Positions 1 through 11,020 of a stretch of 64,000 nt of DNA are shown piece by piece. Numbering within the stretch: position 1 is the stretch's first letter; every line of letters starts with the position of its first letter. This stretch comes from Pisaster brevispinus. Lineage: Eukaryota > Echinodermata > Asteroidea > Forcipulatida > Asteriidae. Both the position numbers and the translations under genes were made by a program. Location: contig JAMKCF010000004.1 of assembly GCA_023634235.1 (NCBI GenBank), positions 21,298,027 through 21,362,026 of the forward strand. The letters run 5' to 3'. Under the pieces are notes generated by a model. The model made no database searches, had not been told where the DNA came from, and saw only the letters and a list, made by a program, of their open reading frames with translations.

Positions 1-397
1 ACAAATCCAGACCCTGTGCGTCCTTCTCCCATTGTATTCCTGTACAATCACAACAATAAGCAGTTATAATAAGCTTCTGGCAAAAAATTACACAATTTTC
101 CTTCAAAAAAAAAAAAAGTAGAAACTTTAGATAATTTCAAAACACCTTTTACAGGATTGGCAAAATCAGTTGTCATTTATTTGCTGAGTTACATCACACC
201 TTTGTGTTGGCTTCGTGACGTCATTCAGAGGGCGAGCCTGTCAGATGTAATTGGAGGGGTGTAACATGTTATAACCTCGGACTTAACAATAATGGGATCT
301 TATGAGATCTACATGGCTCGGAGCTGTACTCAACAACTTCTTCGTAAAAAACGCCAATAAGCTGAAGGCTAAAAAGCATTGACTTCTCGTGAAGACT

Positions 398-774
398 TTA
401 AAGGTATTCGACAGGATTGGTAGAGCCCCTGACAAAATAGTTGCAGACTATTTTGTGTGATCAACCACACATGAAATAACAAACCTGTGAAGATTTGGGC
501 TTAATCCAATGTGTGAGTCAGGAGAAAATAGTGAGACACCATGTACATTTTTCAGCAGTAAACACATTGTTCTTAATTTTGGTTGTAAACAAACGAAATC
601 AGCTGTTGCGTTTTTTTTTTCTTTCTGTTTACAGATACAGTTTTCTCGAACATGACTTCATTTCACAGAAAAAAAAAAGGCTCTGTGGTGTGAACTTTAT
701 AATCAGTAAGCTTTCAGACTAGAATTACACAATGATGTTTTTATCCTTACCAATCCTGTAGAATAGCTTTCAAC
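398..774. mobile_element. MITE family A, copy 1
   Basis: Ends are inverted repeats: TTAAAGGTATTCGACAGGAT TGGTAG on the left and CCAATCCTGTAGAATAGCTTT on the right. The interior contains GACAAAATAGTTGCAGAC, AACAAACCTGTGAAGATTTG and GTAAGCTTTCAGAC, shared with the copies at 32330-32675 and 50535-50925. The TTAA-like edges suggest a piggyBac-type non-autonomous element. No coding frame is evident. Confidence 0.75.
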
Positions 775-1218
775 AAACGGTACACCATTAGTTTGCAAAA
801 AGAAAATTCCGGTCAGATTCTCAAGACAGATGTAATTAAAATAACAAGTGTACATTTAAGTTACAAGGGCCCTTGTGTCATTTTGCTACAGAAACATGCA
901 GAATCAGTACAACATTATAGACACAGAATTTCTCCAAGATGGCCATCGTTCATGTCTTTAAATCAGTATGAGTGTCTAACTTAAAACCCTTACAGTCCCA
1001 AATCCTTCTATATCCAACTACCAAATTGAAGGATTCAGAAGGACTGAGGGCAGTGGGCCCAAATAACAATTGCTTATCACAGGGTCAGGCATTCCAATCA
1101 AGGTCCAAACAATCTGATGTGGAGTGACAGAGAAGAGGATATGGGAGTGTTGAGGCCAGACACTAGCCAAACTGCCAGTATGTAAGTTAAGACTAGAGCA
1201 ATTCAGTCTAAGTCACTC

Positions 1219-1443
1219 AAGGCCAATTTTCATGGCTCTGCTTACTGCCGAATTCTGCGCTTACGATCACCATTCTCTGCTTACTGTGCAAGCGCTGAAT
1301 CTCTGCACTAGCTGTGTAAGCGAAGAATGCCTAGTTAAACTCTCTGCTAACCCGTGAAATACGCTTAATGTAAGCGCCAAATTCCCTGCTTCCGTTAGTG
1401 CTGATTCTTTGCTTACGGTAAGCAGAGCAATAAAATTGGGCCC
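1219..1443. mobile_element. Palindromic family S, copy 1
   Basis: Ends are AAGGCCAATTTTCATGGCTC and the complement of AGGGCCCAATTTTATTGCTC: an inverted repeat over 20 bp. The interior carries many CTGCTTACTG / CGTAAGCAGA motifs in both orientations. Close to the copy at 63592-63844. Confidence 0.75.
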
Positions 1444-3448
1444 TGAGCTGTTAAACATCATGGCATTTATACTAAAAACATCAAGAATGTCAAGTTGGAA
1501 TGGTTTTATTGTAATTTATTCCATTGAAAAGCATGTACATTCTCTTTTGAAAAACCGATATAAGAGAAGTGCCACCAGATGCCTTGGAAACCAAGGTCTG
1601 TGGACATCTATCCAAAGCTGCATATATTCGCACTGGATAAAAATTCTTGGTAACTTTACAATGAGGACAGGTAACCTTCCAATGGTTAATCTTCCAATTG
1701 CTCATCTTCTCACCGTCCACACTTGGATTTACTTCATTTGGGTAGAATCAGCGAGACCATGGGTAAACTAACCGACCTGGCTCCCAAAATGTAAAGAGGG
1801 CGCTGTGCGTGACCATTGACCACAACCCGGCTGAAATTGGTGCAAGTGTTTTGAAGAGGAAAGATTCTGGTAGTAGTGTGACTGCTCGGTCAGGCACTGA
1901 TTGATGAAACAACGTGCTGGGCGAGTTCCTATAAGTTGGCATACTTTTCTTTTGACTGAAGCCCTACATTTTTATATGCAGGAATCCAGCCATTGGGAGC
2001 ATTATACGTAGTAACATATTGTCCTATAGGCTGTCTGATTTCAGACCCTAATTAACATGCAGACCAATGATTACAATGGGGTTTCCCTGGGTACCATTAC
2101 GCATGTTTACTACACCTTTTAATTTTACGGGTACCAGCTATAAGCCAATTTTCCTGTCTATTTGCGTCAACCGGAGTGGCTTTTTAACGCTTGTTTGCAT
2201 ATGACATCAGTGAAAAGATTATTTTCTCTGCTCTAGTTGTACGTGTCTTTTGAAGCGGAAAGTTTGTATTAATGGCTCCATTGTGAGTACGCACACGCGC
2301 TAAAAGATTTTACATTCAGTACTGGTATAGATCCATTGCCAACACGTGTATGGCTATTCAAGAGCATTCACACTCCAGTTATGTCTTTATCAGCCACTCA
2401 AAACCAGTCCTAAACGGTCATGTGACCACTTTTCAACCAATAGGATTGCCTAAACTAACTAGGGGTATTCATGAATAATAAATAAATGTTTTTTGATAAA
2501 GGCCAGACATAAAATATACAAAGTTTAACATTCTAGCCTCTTGAGATCGGTTAATTTAATTGACATACCAGCCAATCCAAACCTATTAAACCTTTTTTTT
2601 AACAATGGTGACTTTCTATAGAATGTGTGCTACATGCAATGCCGTTACCAGTGGTTGTTTAACGTCAAAACAATAACCACAGGGTTATGCAGCCTTTGCC
2701 AGTAAAGTGCTGGTATATGTAGCTTTCAACTGGTAGTGACTTTATTTTTGTGTTTTGTCAAGCTTTTATTGTTGGGTTAAGTAACTCTACTTAAAACTAT
2801 TTTGACCCAGCTAACAATCTTTTATTGATTTGGACATCACTGAGTAAGGCGTGCGCTACAATACATTATTTTTCCCAAAGTTGTATAAGTAGAATGTAAG
2901 GTTTTGTCGTACCTTCAACGTTTGAAACTGATCTCCCAAAAGCTTTGCGCATGCGTATTCCCAAAGAGCATCGCCCGACTGAGAATTCAAATTGATTCGA
3001 CACAGCAAGAGCATGACCTTTGTCACCACGCCATGCAACATCAGAGCTTGCCGTGCTGCACGGCATTGTCGAACTTACATCATAAGTTTGCACTAAATTA
3101 CTAAATAATAACTAATTTCTAAATTTCTTTGAGTTCGGCACGGCAAAAATGCCATGATTAGCGCAGGCCTTAATATACATTGCAGATAATTTATGACTTG
3201 GTTTGAACTCTAATTTGATTAATGATATTATTTTTGCTTAATTGTAGTGTGGAACAATATGAACTCTTCTGCAGTTTTAGCCAAAATACTCATTGCATGT
3301 TGATCGTCATACATTCCAGGTATCAACGCTTGCGTGAAGAGTTCATTACCATTTTGACATTGAGTTATTGAAAGCCGAGCGTAGTCATTACAAAGTCAGA
3401 GTGTCTTCTCACCCACCTTGTCACTTGTTATTGCAAGGAATTCAATAA

Positions 3449-3694
3449 AGAGGAACGACTCGAATAACAAATCAAGATCTCAGTCTCCATGAACTGAAAG
3501 GTAAAGAAGATGCAGGTGAGCACCCTTATACTCTCCGCGTGAGGGGACAGCACCTCTACTTGAGTGATCAAGACTTCCGGAGATTCCTGGGTGTGGAACA
3601 TCTGACCATCACACGCCATTTAAAGTCCTTGGGTGATTTTTTTCAAGTCTCATGTACAATAATGTGCTGTACAATCAGGGGCTGGCAGTGCTGA
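3449..3694 (+). other. Protein-like open frame without ATG, unidentified
   Basis: An 81-codon frame from a TAA (3446-3448) to a TGA (3692-3694). The middle reads HPYTLRVRGQHLYLSDQDFR, then R-F-L-G-V-E-H-L-T-I-T-R-H-L-K-S-L-G. The residue composition looks like a folded protein rather than translated intron. It lacks an ATG, so it would have to be an exon or part of a decayed element. I do not recognise the family. Confidence 0.3.
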
Positions 3695-3822
3695 CAAAAA
3701 AAGTCTGGAACTATAGGATCCAAATATTAGGAGGTATGTTGAAACGATGGCATTTCCACCTTTTGGTAACCCCTAGGATTTAGATGTCACATAATTTTTT
3801 TGAACAGTGTCCTCAGTACTAG

Positions 3823-4255
3823 TGAAGTAGATTGGCCTAGTGGTTAAGAGCACCGGATTCAAACTCTGGTGTTTCTGATCAGCAGAGTGTGGGTTCGAGT
3901 CCCAGTCGTGACACCTGTGTCCTTAAGCAAGACACTTAACCATGATGCTTCATCCTTCAGATGGGACGTAAAGCCGTTGGTCCCGTGTGTTGTGTAACGC
4001 ACGTAAAAGAACCCAGTGCACTTATCGAAAAGAGAAGGGGTTCGCCCCGGTGTTCCTGGTTTGATTGGCAGCATATTGCGCCACAGCACCTTGTAAACCA
4101 TTACATGGTGCTATGTAAAAGGAATAGGTCTCATAATTCAAAAACGTAGCCCCACATACCTTGCAGGAAAATACTGAATGTTAAAGCGCCTTGAGCGTCA
4201 CTGAGTGACGGATATGCGCGCTATATAAGAAGCCACTATTATTATTATTATTATT
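3823..4255 (+). mobile_element. tRNA-Leu-derived SINE, complete copy 1
   Basis: The copy opens with a type II tRNA-like head (GGCCTAGTGGTTAAGAG as box A, GGGTTCGAGTCCC as box B). In other copies of the family the anticodon loop reads CTCAAGC, giving Leu(CAA); here it is mutated to TTCAAAC. A unique body with a second palindromic part (GGTTTGATTGGCAGC... CACCTTGTAAACC) follows, and then a tail GCGCCTTGAGCG ... GCGCTATATAAGAAGCC ending in ATT repeats. The internal pol III promoter and the tail shared with a LINE fit a SINE mobilised in trans. It lies antisense to the host gene. Confidence 0.88.
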
Positions 4256-5256
4256 AAAGAGCAGGATTTCTTCATATGTGGGGAAAATAATGGCTGATTT
4301 TCTTCATCAGCCTGACATAAAAAGTCTTCAGACTTCAGATGAAATTTCTCGTCCCCGTACAATGGTCAACGCTGTAGTGATTGACCAACGCGCTCGATGA
4401 GGTTTGCTTTTTTGATCAAGACAGGAGAAAGGGAACTCAAACCATTGCCTGGTAACTCAGCACCGCATCGGCTCATAACAACAGTCAACATACGTCCCAT
4501 TGACAGCTATAGTCTAAAATTAAATTCTGCCCTTTTCATTGATCTCCAGCAGTGGCATAAAAAAAACTTCTAAAAAAACGAACCAAAAGCAAACAACTTG
4601 CCCGCTTTTCCTCAACTCAACCATGACTCCTTCATGACAACAGTCAACACCGTTCCAATTGACAATTGTAATAGATCGCAGCACTTACTGACAGAAATGT
4701 TGACTTGGTCCGGGTCTTATTGAAAAGATTTATTTAGAGAGCAACATTGATCATTCCAGCTTAAGGGAATTCCCAGCGGTCGGTCGTCCACACTCTCTCT
4801 CTCTTCCTTCTACAATACACGGCTGCCCATTAACCCTGTAAGGGCGGGTGATCTTAAGATCACGCTCCCCGTAGCTTACAGCTGTGAAATGCGCTACCAC
4901 TGAGTCACCAGTGTAAACTGACTCAAGTAATTACTAAGGAGAGACTTTCGACAGTAATCCATTCACCTTAACAGGTTCTGCAGATCCCATGAGAGTTGGG
5001 TCTCAGATCCCGTGAGAGTTGGGTCTTACAACCGGACCACTGGATGTCCAGTACACTAATCAATCTACAAATGAGGGTGTGTTCATTGTTAATGCAACTA
5101 CACCTTTCTTGTGAGAAGGAAATCCGGCCTCAGACCAACTGACTCCCTTGAGAAATAAAAGAAGCTTGAAAAAAACACCAAAGAAACCTGATCATTTTTT
5201 CCCTATAATTTCCCAGTTTTGTTTTTGTTTTTAGGTTAATGTATATTTGTGTCTAC

Positions 5257-5705
5257 AGCTGTGTTCGCATTGAACCTTTTGGTGGTAAACTAACCAAGCA
5301 TATGGGTAATTTGCAATTTTAAGTCTAGTGCGAACAGCTGAGGAAACTTTCACCCACGTAACTTCACCGAGTCCAATGGGTAGTTTAACCGGCCACCTTC
5401 TGCCCAGGTGAACAAACCTGATGGTCAAACTAACCGAGACAAGAAGTCCAGTGCAGATGCATCTTACCGGTAAAACCAACCAGTAAAATACCACACCTGG
5501 TTGACTGCACAGCCGTGATCATGTGACACACAAGCTAGGTCATGTATTTTGTCACATCTGGTTCAAGGTCACTGGCGTAGCACCCTCAAGTGTTAAGTCA
5601 GTCGGTTTGTTTCACCATCGTCTTGGTTAGTCTACCTAAGTCAAATAATTTAAGTGTGGACACCGGTAAGATTTACACATTGGAATGTTACCTATGGTCT
5701 CAGAT
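5257..5705. mobile_element. MITE with GCTGTGTTCGCATTGG ends, copy 1 (right end lost)
   Basis: The left end GCTGTGTTCGCATTGAACC matches the inverted right end of the copy at 42813-43325. Shared interior motifs are GGTAAACTAACC, AGTCCAGTGC, ACCGGTAAAACC and GTCACATCTGG / GTTAGTTTACC-like blocks. The right end is absent, stopping about 90 bp before exon 6. Confidence 0.72.
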
Positions 5706-5797
5706 AAGAGACCACAGGACACCTACACTTTTACAACAGATAGACGGGTCAACAATTTTCTCCTCGACCCAAGGATTTGTAAGCATTGACGACTCAC

Positions 5798-5929
5798 CAG
5801 GGTAATTTCTGAAGAATCCGGTATTATGTCCAAAGTACTGCCAGGTTAAGGTTGGATCAGCTTCGTAGTTCTGCTGAAACACATCATCAAGAAACTCTGT
5901 CTCTTCAATGCCGTTTAAGACATCAGGAC
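5798..5929 (-). CDS. CACNA2D3: CACNA2D3/4-like exon 6: end of VWA_N, just before VWA domain
   Basis: A 132-nt exon in phase 1-1 has an acceptor CCTAAAG and a donor CTG|GTGAGT. It encodes [11 protein letters not shown], then [20 protein letters not shown], then [13 protein letters not shown]. The D-P-x-L-x-W-Q-Y-F-G and G-F-F-R-x-Y-P-G motifs are diagnostic of the alpha2/delta family and closest to paralogues 3 and 4 (paralogue 1 has W-Q-V-F-G and G-L-A-R-Y-Y-P). The last Gly codon is split and must be completed by the next exon, which should begin with a K/P-W-containing stretch leading to the VWA domain. I found no such exon between 1 and 5797. Confidence 0.97.
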
Positions 5930-5994
5930 CTTTAGGAAAGGAGAAACATAAGAACTTAGGAAATCTTGTTAAGAATAGCAGATACTATTAGATA

Positions 5995-6082
5995 AACAAT
6001 CAATCAATCAACCGATCGATTGCTCAATCGATAAATTGATTGATTGATCGATTGATTGGCTGACTGATTGATTGGGTGACTA

Positions 6083-6122
<40 letters not shown>

Positions 6123-6368
6123 CTATCAATAAATAAATAAATAAATCAATAAATCAATCAATCAATCTATCAATAAATAAATAAATCAATCAATAAATCA
6201 ATCAATCAATCATCTAACCAATCATCTAGTCATCAATCAATCAATCAATCAATCAAGCAAGCAAGTAAGCAAGCAAACAAGCAAGCAACCAAGCAAGCAA
6301 CCAAACAATCAATCAACCAAACAATCAATCAATCAATCAACCAATCATTCAATCAATTAATCAATCAT
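5995..6368. repeat. CAAT/ATTG tetranucleotide array with strand switch
   Basis: An imperfect CAAT repeat of about 370 bp. Near 6010-6080 the repeat runs as its complement (ATTGATTGATTG) and then switches back to CAAT at 6083. The two orientations can pair as a long hairpin. Interruptions with AAAT, CAAG and CAAC subrepeats occur further right. Confidence 0.9.
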
Positions 6369-7367
6369 CAGGCATTTGTAGTGAGCCATCATTCTAGTTG
6401 CCTAATCCGAGGCGAAGAAAAAAAGAAAAAAAGACAAACGAGTTCAAAGAATTTTATGCGGAGATGACAAGTTCAATGTAAGCAGAGTCTTAAGCTGGCT
6501 TTTAAAGATCTGTTAGGAGTCAAGTGTATGGAGTTGATAGGGGAGATCATTGCGTAGCTTTGCTGTACATAGAACAAAACTTATCAACTGATGAAGTAAA
6601 CAGAAGTAAACATAAAAGAATAAAACAATCTTCCTCTTCCTTTGCAAATGTAAGTCAATCATTCTACAGAATAGTTTGAAGCAAAACCTATTTTCACTTA
6701 AGAAGATTGTCCCTTTCTATGAAAGTCTTTTATAGAATTCAATTTGAAGTAGTCCTAGAATTTCAAGCTTTTGTGTTGTGAAGACCATCAGTCATTTTGA
6801 CCCAGAAGCCATGCCACAATTTACCATTGTAAATGACCTTCAAAGATGCTTTATTGAATTTCTGGCCATAATTTGTTTTATTCACTTCATTTATGCCCGT
6901 TTTTTTCATGACTACGTGAATTCACGGTGTCTATAGTCCCTGTCCAAGATCAGCAATCAGTGTTTTTGATTTGTACAATTCTAGGCCTTATTCAATAAAA
7001 CTCAACTGATCCACCACATTGTTACTGCAGACACATATGTCATAAACATATTAGATTGTGTCGTTAAGATTTATGCTGGTACGACTCGGCCTGTACAAAT
7101 TAGTGTTTTTTTAATATTCTGATGCAAGATCAGTATCCTTCTATTGATTTGTTTATTAAATCATCATTCTTTTTATGATCAACAAACATCCCATACCAAA
7201 GCCATAATGTTTTATGCACCATGAGTTACAAGGTTTCTACACAAACTAACGTCAATCTACAAAAGTACAGCACAAACACGACATTATAATAGGAAAAAAA
7301 AATCTCATTTGTTAATTAATTCCTCTAGTCTTCATTAAACACACCATATAACATTCATGTAATCCTT

Positions 7368-7768
7368 AGGGGCCATTCAGAGTAGTAAATGTAAAAAAAA
7401 AAAAAATTTTTTAAATATTGAACAGCTTCATAATATCATCTACACACTGAAGAACAATGTAATGCCTCAAATGAACCAGATATTTTAGACCAAAGGTCTC
7501 CAACATCAGTAGTTTTCAATGTTTTTTCCAGGCATAAACAAACAACTTTGTAGTTTAATCAGGAATTGAATTGACAATCTTTGCCAGCTGGGTACTTTTT
7601 CTTCTTCTTTTCCGTTTGTTAGTTTATGTACTTAAAAAAAAAAAAATGAAAACTGCATTTTGATTTTCAGTTATTTCTTGTGACCCATCCACCCACAATT
7701 TCGGAAAAAAAATGACTAAATAAAATTAATCAAATTTTTTGAACACTGCCTATTTTGAATGGCTCCTT
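7368..7768. mobile_element. MITE family K, copy 1
   Basis: Left end AGGGGCCATTCAGAGTAG, right end TATTTTGAATGGCTCCTTA (inverted). The interior CACACTGAAGAACAATGTAA TGCCTCAAATGAACCAGATA and CCATCCACCCACAATTTCGG match the copy at 55985-56341. Confidence 0.75.
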
Positions 7769-7872
7769 AACAACCCTGTATAATACTTTTAACTGGCTCT
7801 TGGGCAATTGGATTGAAGTGAAGAGGTACAAGTCAAATTGTCACATTTAGAGGAAAGATATCTCACACTTAC

Positions 7873-8041
7873 CAAAATTGTAAACATTTGCTGGGACCTG
7901 CACAGTACTCTGATTGATGTTAACTGAAATGTTATTGAAGTGGACGTTAGGATCCAGAAGAAATCGCTTTCTCAGTTGTGCGTCTCGGTCATCTCTACCC
8001 GTAGTATCCGTATTGATCAGGTTGGAGTTGAAGTACTCAAA
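7873..8041 (-). CDS. CACNA2D3: CACNA2D3/4-like exon 5: VWA_N core with two sequons
   Basis: A 169-nt exon has an acceptor TTGACCAG and a donor TTG|GTAAGT. It starts in phase 0 and ends one base into a Gly codon. It opens FEYFNSNLINTD and closes HFNNISVNINQSTVQVPANV, then Y-N-F. The same landmarks appear in order in alpha2/delta-3: Y-E-Y-F-N-A-x-L-I-N, then H-F-N-N-x-x-V-N-I-S, then V-Q-V-P-x-x-x-Y-N. N-I-S and N-Q-S are candidate N-glycosylation sites, consistent with an extracellular protein. No stop or frameshift is present. Confidence 0.96.
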
Positions 8042-8169
8042 CTGGTCAAGATATCAAGGGGGGAAAAGATGGAGGACATTAATGCCACATTAATTGTTTT
8101 ATAGAAGCCGATCTGAATATTTTAGAGCCTTTCAGCAACATTAATCCTTTGGTTTTTGATACTGACAAT

Positions 8170-8690
8170 TAGTATTCCAATTTTGGAAACCATTCTGATT
8201 GGTCGAGAGGAGATCACGTGGCCGCGTTTAAACGTGCGATATAAACAAGGTGAGAAGTGTTTAAACATACGCGTTGGCGCATAAGCTTACGCTTGGCGCT
8301 AATTTATGCCTCACGCAATAAATACATACCGGTAATCCATTAATATATATTATTGCGCGTGCATCTGCACAACCGTTGAGTTTTGCATGCATTTTGACCC
8401 TTCTCAAAATGGAGCTTGGGATGTGACAAGAATTGAAAATTTACAGAAAAGTTTTACAGATTTTCCAACATATTTACGCTTTTTAAACAAAAAGGGCATT
8501 TATGAATGGGAATAAAAGAGTGGTGACTCAGTCTTGAATGTTCGTTTAAAACCGGTAGGCCATGCGAGAAAAGACCTCGCCTTCGGCTCGGTCCTTTATC
8601 GCACGGCCACGACCCTGCCAGTTTTAGACGGCGGTTTAAGACCTCGTCCCACTCTGTTATTCCCTTATTAATAAACACAGATATTTTGAC
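8170..8690. other. CpG-rich block inside intron 4
   Basis: Contains ACGTGGCCGCGTTTAAACGT, GCGTTGGCGCATAAGCTTAC, and further right GGTAGGCCATGCGAG, CCTTCGGCTCGGTCC and GACGGCGGTTTAAGACC. CpG density is clearly higher than in nearby DNA. A protein-like minus-strand frame covers 8454-8678 (begins MFINKGITEWDEVL), but the same DNA also has many short palindromes. Probably one arm of a larger repeat whose other copies are not in the window; an intronic promoter is the alternative. Confidence 0.35.
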
Positions 8691-9004
8691 TGGTAATTAA
8701 ATTCTGCTGAGCACTTTTAGGAAAATCAGCCTCCTTGGTCGGTTACTTGTAAAAAACATTTCTGGTCAAAGACTTCAGACATCAGTGCTCTGAGGAACAC
8801 TCTCAGATAAAATTCCACTCCGCGATTTTAACATCTCCGAGTCAAACGCTCCTTGAATATATTTGTCTGGATTTTCTTCCTTTTGTTAAACTGGAAATGC
8901 CATCAGCTAGTCCTCGTTGCATGGATTGTGTCTTGCAGGAAACTGCTACAGTGCCAAGGGCACTTTCCATGATTCACGGTATTCTTTAAAGTGAAGGTAC
9001 ACCA

Positions 9005-9397
9005 CTTTTATAGAGCTGCTTGTAAGCAGAAAATATTGCTTTAAAATTTTCTGCTAAGCAAAAAAAAAACAACAACAGGATACCAGTCACAGATGCTACA
9101 TGGGAAATGGTATTTTAGATGTTAACTTTTTTTCTGGTAAGCATAAATTTGTTGTGCTTAGCTAGATTTGTGCTTTAGCGGCTCTATGAAATTGGGCCCT
9201 GATCTCAGATAGAGGCCAATTTTATAGAGTTGCAGAAAATAATGCTTAACAAATTTCTGCTCAGCGCAATTTAGCGGGATACCAGTCACAAATGGTACAA
9301 GTGAAATGGTACTTTGGCTGTTAGCCTAATTCTTGTAACCAACATTGTTTTGTGCTTAGCTACTTTTTGTGCTTAAGCAGCTCAATGAAATTCGGTT
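9005..9397. mobile_element. Palindromic family S, two adjacent copies
   Basis: Two copies lie side by side (about 9005-9199 and 9214-9397). Each has TTTATAGAGCTGC or TTTATAGAGTTGC near the left end, GGATACCAGTCACA in the middle, and a right end with AGCGGCTCTATGAAATTGGG or AGCAGCTCAATGAAATTCGG. The spacer between the copies is about 14 bp. Confidence 0.75.
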
Positions 9398-9799
9398 TGT
9401 CCTTCAATTAACTAACTTCCAAGAAATGTTTCTCCATGGTAAAACTATTCAGTAAATCAGAATGCTGATAAATAATTGAAATTTTTTGAAACATGAATAA
9501 TGAACATAATGTAATCGTGTTTCTAGTTATTTGCTCCGACGGGCCCCTTTTATTTGTCTTAATTTGTTGTCTTCTCAAGTATGAAGACACTTCATATGGA
9601 AACGTTTATCAACCCGATTGGTACTTGTTCCATCTTGACACTTAAGTGGGAATGCAAAGTCTAATTGGATCGTGTTGTACTTGGGCCTTACCCACCAACC
9701 TCTTTAACTGCAGATGTATTAAGCCACCCTATGCCATATTTCAGTCCCAGACAAAATTTTGTTGGCTCCAGAGAATCAAGATTATTGGCTGACAAAGTG

Positions 9800-9802
<3 letters not shown>

Positions 9803-9862
<60 letters not shown>
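9803..9862. repeat. AG dinucleotide array (60 bp)
   Basis: Thirty perfect AG units. The frames through it (Arg-Glu or Ser-Leu repeats) are products of the repeat, not genes. Confidence 0.97.
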
Positions 9863-9863
<1 letters not shown>

Positions 9864-10249
9864 ATTCTAAAGATGCTCTAGTGCACACAATGGAAGGCGC
9901 CAGTCTTCGGCAACATCTTCAGTTGGATTCCACCGACATCTGGCACTGACTGATAAGGATATTACTCCATCATGAACTTTGAGCTCTGATTTTCCAGAGA
10001 TTTTTCAGTGGAAACCAAGATACCCTTAAAGAGGGGTTCCCAGGTCAAATGTAGTTTTGTGATGCACTCGTTTATATTTCTTTATTTTACGGCCAAAATA
10101 AAGCTGACTTCTTCACTTTGTGACAAGGAAGTAAAGAAACATGCACGCAGAGCGCTAGGTACAAACCAATGCATATTGAGATTCCCTGGTTTGTTATTAT
10201 GCTACACTTAAACAGGTCAACAGATTCGTTGGTTCGAGAAAGTCATACC

Positions 10250-10345
10250 GCACGAGTTTGGCACTGTGCCAGTGCTATGTAATTCAGTGGCTAAACTGAC
10301 AAATCTTTATTCATAACTTGGTGAAAACGCAAAATGGCAAATCTG
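10250..10345. repeat. Dispersed repeat M, piece 1
   Basis: GGCACTGTGCCAGTGCTATGT followed by a run ending CAAAATGGCAAATCTGG is similar to GGCACCGTGCCAGCACTATGT and AAAAAATGGCAAATCTAAATG at 53670-53725. Element boundaries are not clear. Confidence 0.4.
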
Positions 10346-10623
10346 GTGATTCGTCGGTCATGCTACTTACGTGTTAGGTCCTGAAACTTGCCAATTTACC
10401 AAATCTTGTGTTTTTTTGACACGTTCGTTGGTTCATGAAAACGGTGACGAAATGTTGGCTTATCAAATACCAGTGTGTCCCTCTATAATCACTTTGAATG
10501 TTGTTCAAATCATGGGCACAATATTGTTCATTTCTGGTGATTCTTTTTGATAAGTCTGATGCCTGGAAAGAACCTTTTCTACACAAAACAACAAACTGGA
10601 TAGGAAAGCAAATCTCAAGTTAC

Positions 10624-10683
10624 CTGTGTAGATTCGTTGAAATCATGATTATCATGGGCATCTTCAACTCTATTCCTGAGATT
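10624..10683 (-). CDS. CACNA2D3: CACNA2D3/4-like exon 4: 20-residue microdomain
   Basis: A 60-nt exon in phase 0-0 lies between an acceptor CTTTCAG and a donor CAG|GTAACT. It encodes NLRNRVEDAHDNHDFNESTQ. This aligns with the alpha2/delta-3 segment R-R-L-V-E-A-A-E-E-A-H-L-K-H-E-F: the E-x-A-H pair and H-x-F are kept. N-E-S is a possible N-glycosylation sequon. The exon is short enough to be missed by gene finders, but both splice sites are good and the flanking exons need exactly this piece. It sits 28.3 kb from exon 3 and 2.6 kb from exon 5. Confidence 0.93.
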
Positions 10684-10949
10684 CTGAAAGGAAAGGAAAA
10701 AAATAACATAGTAAAACTTAAAAGCAACATTAGTTTCGTTTTCACAGATTAGTAACCCATCATTTTGAAGCTTTTTGTTTTTTAAAACATTTTTTTCATA
10801 GATAATTTGATTTCTCCTTACTTTTTAAACTACTTTTATTTTGGTTTGCTTCCATGTTTTTGCTTGGCTGCTTTCTGTATAACACTAAAGTATTCTAAAC
10901 TTTTATTTTTGCTCATTTGAAAGTATCTTATTGCCTGGGTTTTATAGTT

Positions 10950-11020
10950 TTATTGTAAGATGCTTTGGGGTATTTTACATAAGGGGCCATATAAATGCAG
11001 TTTATTATTATTATAACTAT
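10950..11020 (+). mobile_element. Possible LINE 3' tail
   Basis: GATGCTTTGGGGTATTTTAC ... GGCCATATAAATGCAG followed by TTATTATTATTATAA has the form of a CR1/L2-type 3' tail (a G-C-rich motif, a TATAAAT-G motif and trinucleotide repeats). No ORF2 remnant was recognised upstream. Confidence 0.45.

Larger units (their letters stand above)
1..5797 (-). other. Intron 6 (incomplete): repeats and unassigned DNA
   Basis: This stretch follows the exon 6 donor in the sense of transcription. It holds a MITE copy (398-774), an inverted-repeat element (1219-1443), a complete SINE (3823-4255), an element with GTTCGCATTGG ends (5257-5705) and a protein-like plus-strand frame (3449-3694). I looked for the next CACNA2D exon on the minus strand and did not find one. 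In 1-397, 775-1218, 1444-3448 and 4256-5256 I see only AT-rich DNA without a supported feature, apart from a weak inverted repeat around 2385-2515. Confidence 0.7.
5930..7872 (-). other. Intron 5 of the CACNA2D-like gene
   Basis: A 1943-bp intron between exons 5 and 6. It holds a strand-switching tetranucleotide array (about 5995-6368) and a MITE with AGGGGCC ends (7368-7768). The 1 kb between them (6369-7367) is AT-rich with no feature I can support. Confidence 0.8.
8042..10623 (-). other. Intron 4 of the CACNA2D-like gene
   Basis: A 2582-bp intron between exons 4 and 5. It holds a CpG-rich stretch (about 8170-8690), two adjacent inverted-repeat elements (9005-9199 and 9214-9397), a 60-bp AG dinucleotide array (9803-9862) and part of a dispersed repeat around 10250-10345. 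The remaining bases, including 9398-9800 and 9863-10249, show nothing I can name. Confidence 0.8.

Noticed and set aside
1490..1942. Minus-strand frames considered as the next CACNA2D exon
   Set aside because: Neither matches the expected stretch before or in the VWA domain, and suitable splice sites in phase 1 are absent.
3829..3910. A functional tRNA-Leu gene
   Set aside because: Box A and B are present, but the anticodon loop is changed and the head is followed by a SINE body and tail seen in other copies.
5231..5494. An 87-codon minus-strand frame near exon 6
   Set aside because: It lies in the GTTCGCATTGG-ended MITE and does not continue the CACNA2D reading frame.
9665..9949. Frames rich in Arg-Glu or Ser-Leu
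   Set aside because: They pass through the AG dinucleotide array and have no protein-like flanks.
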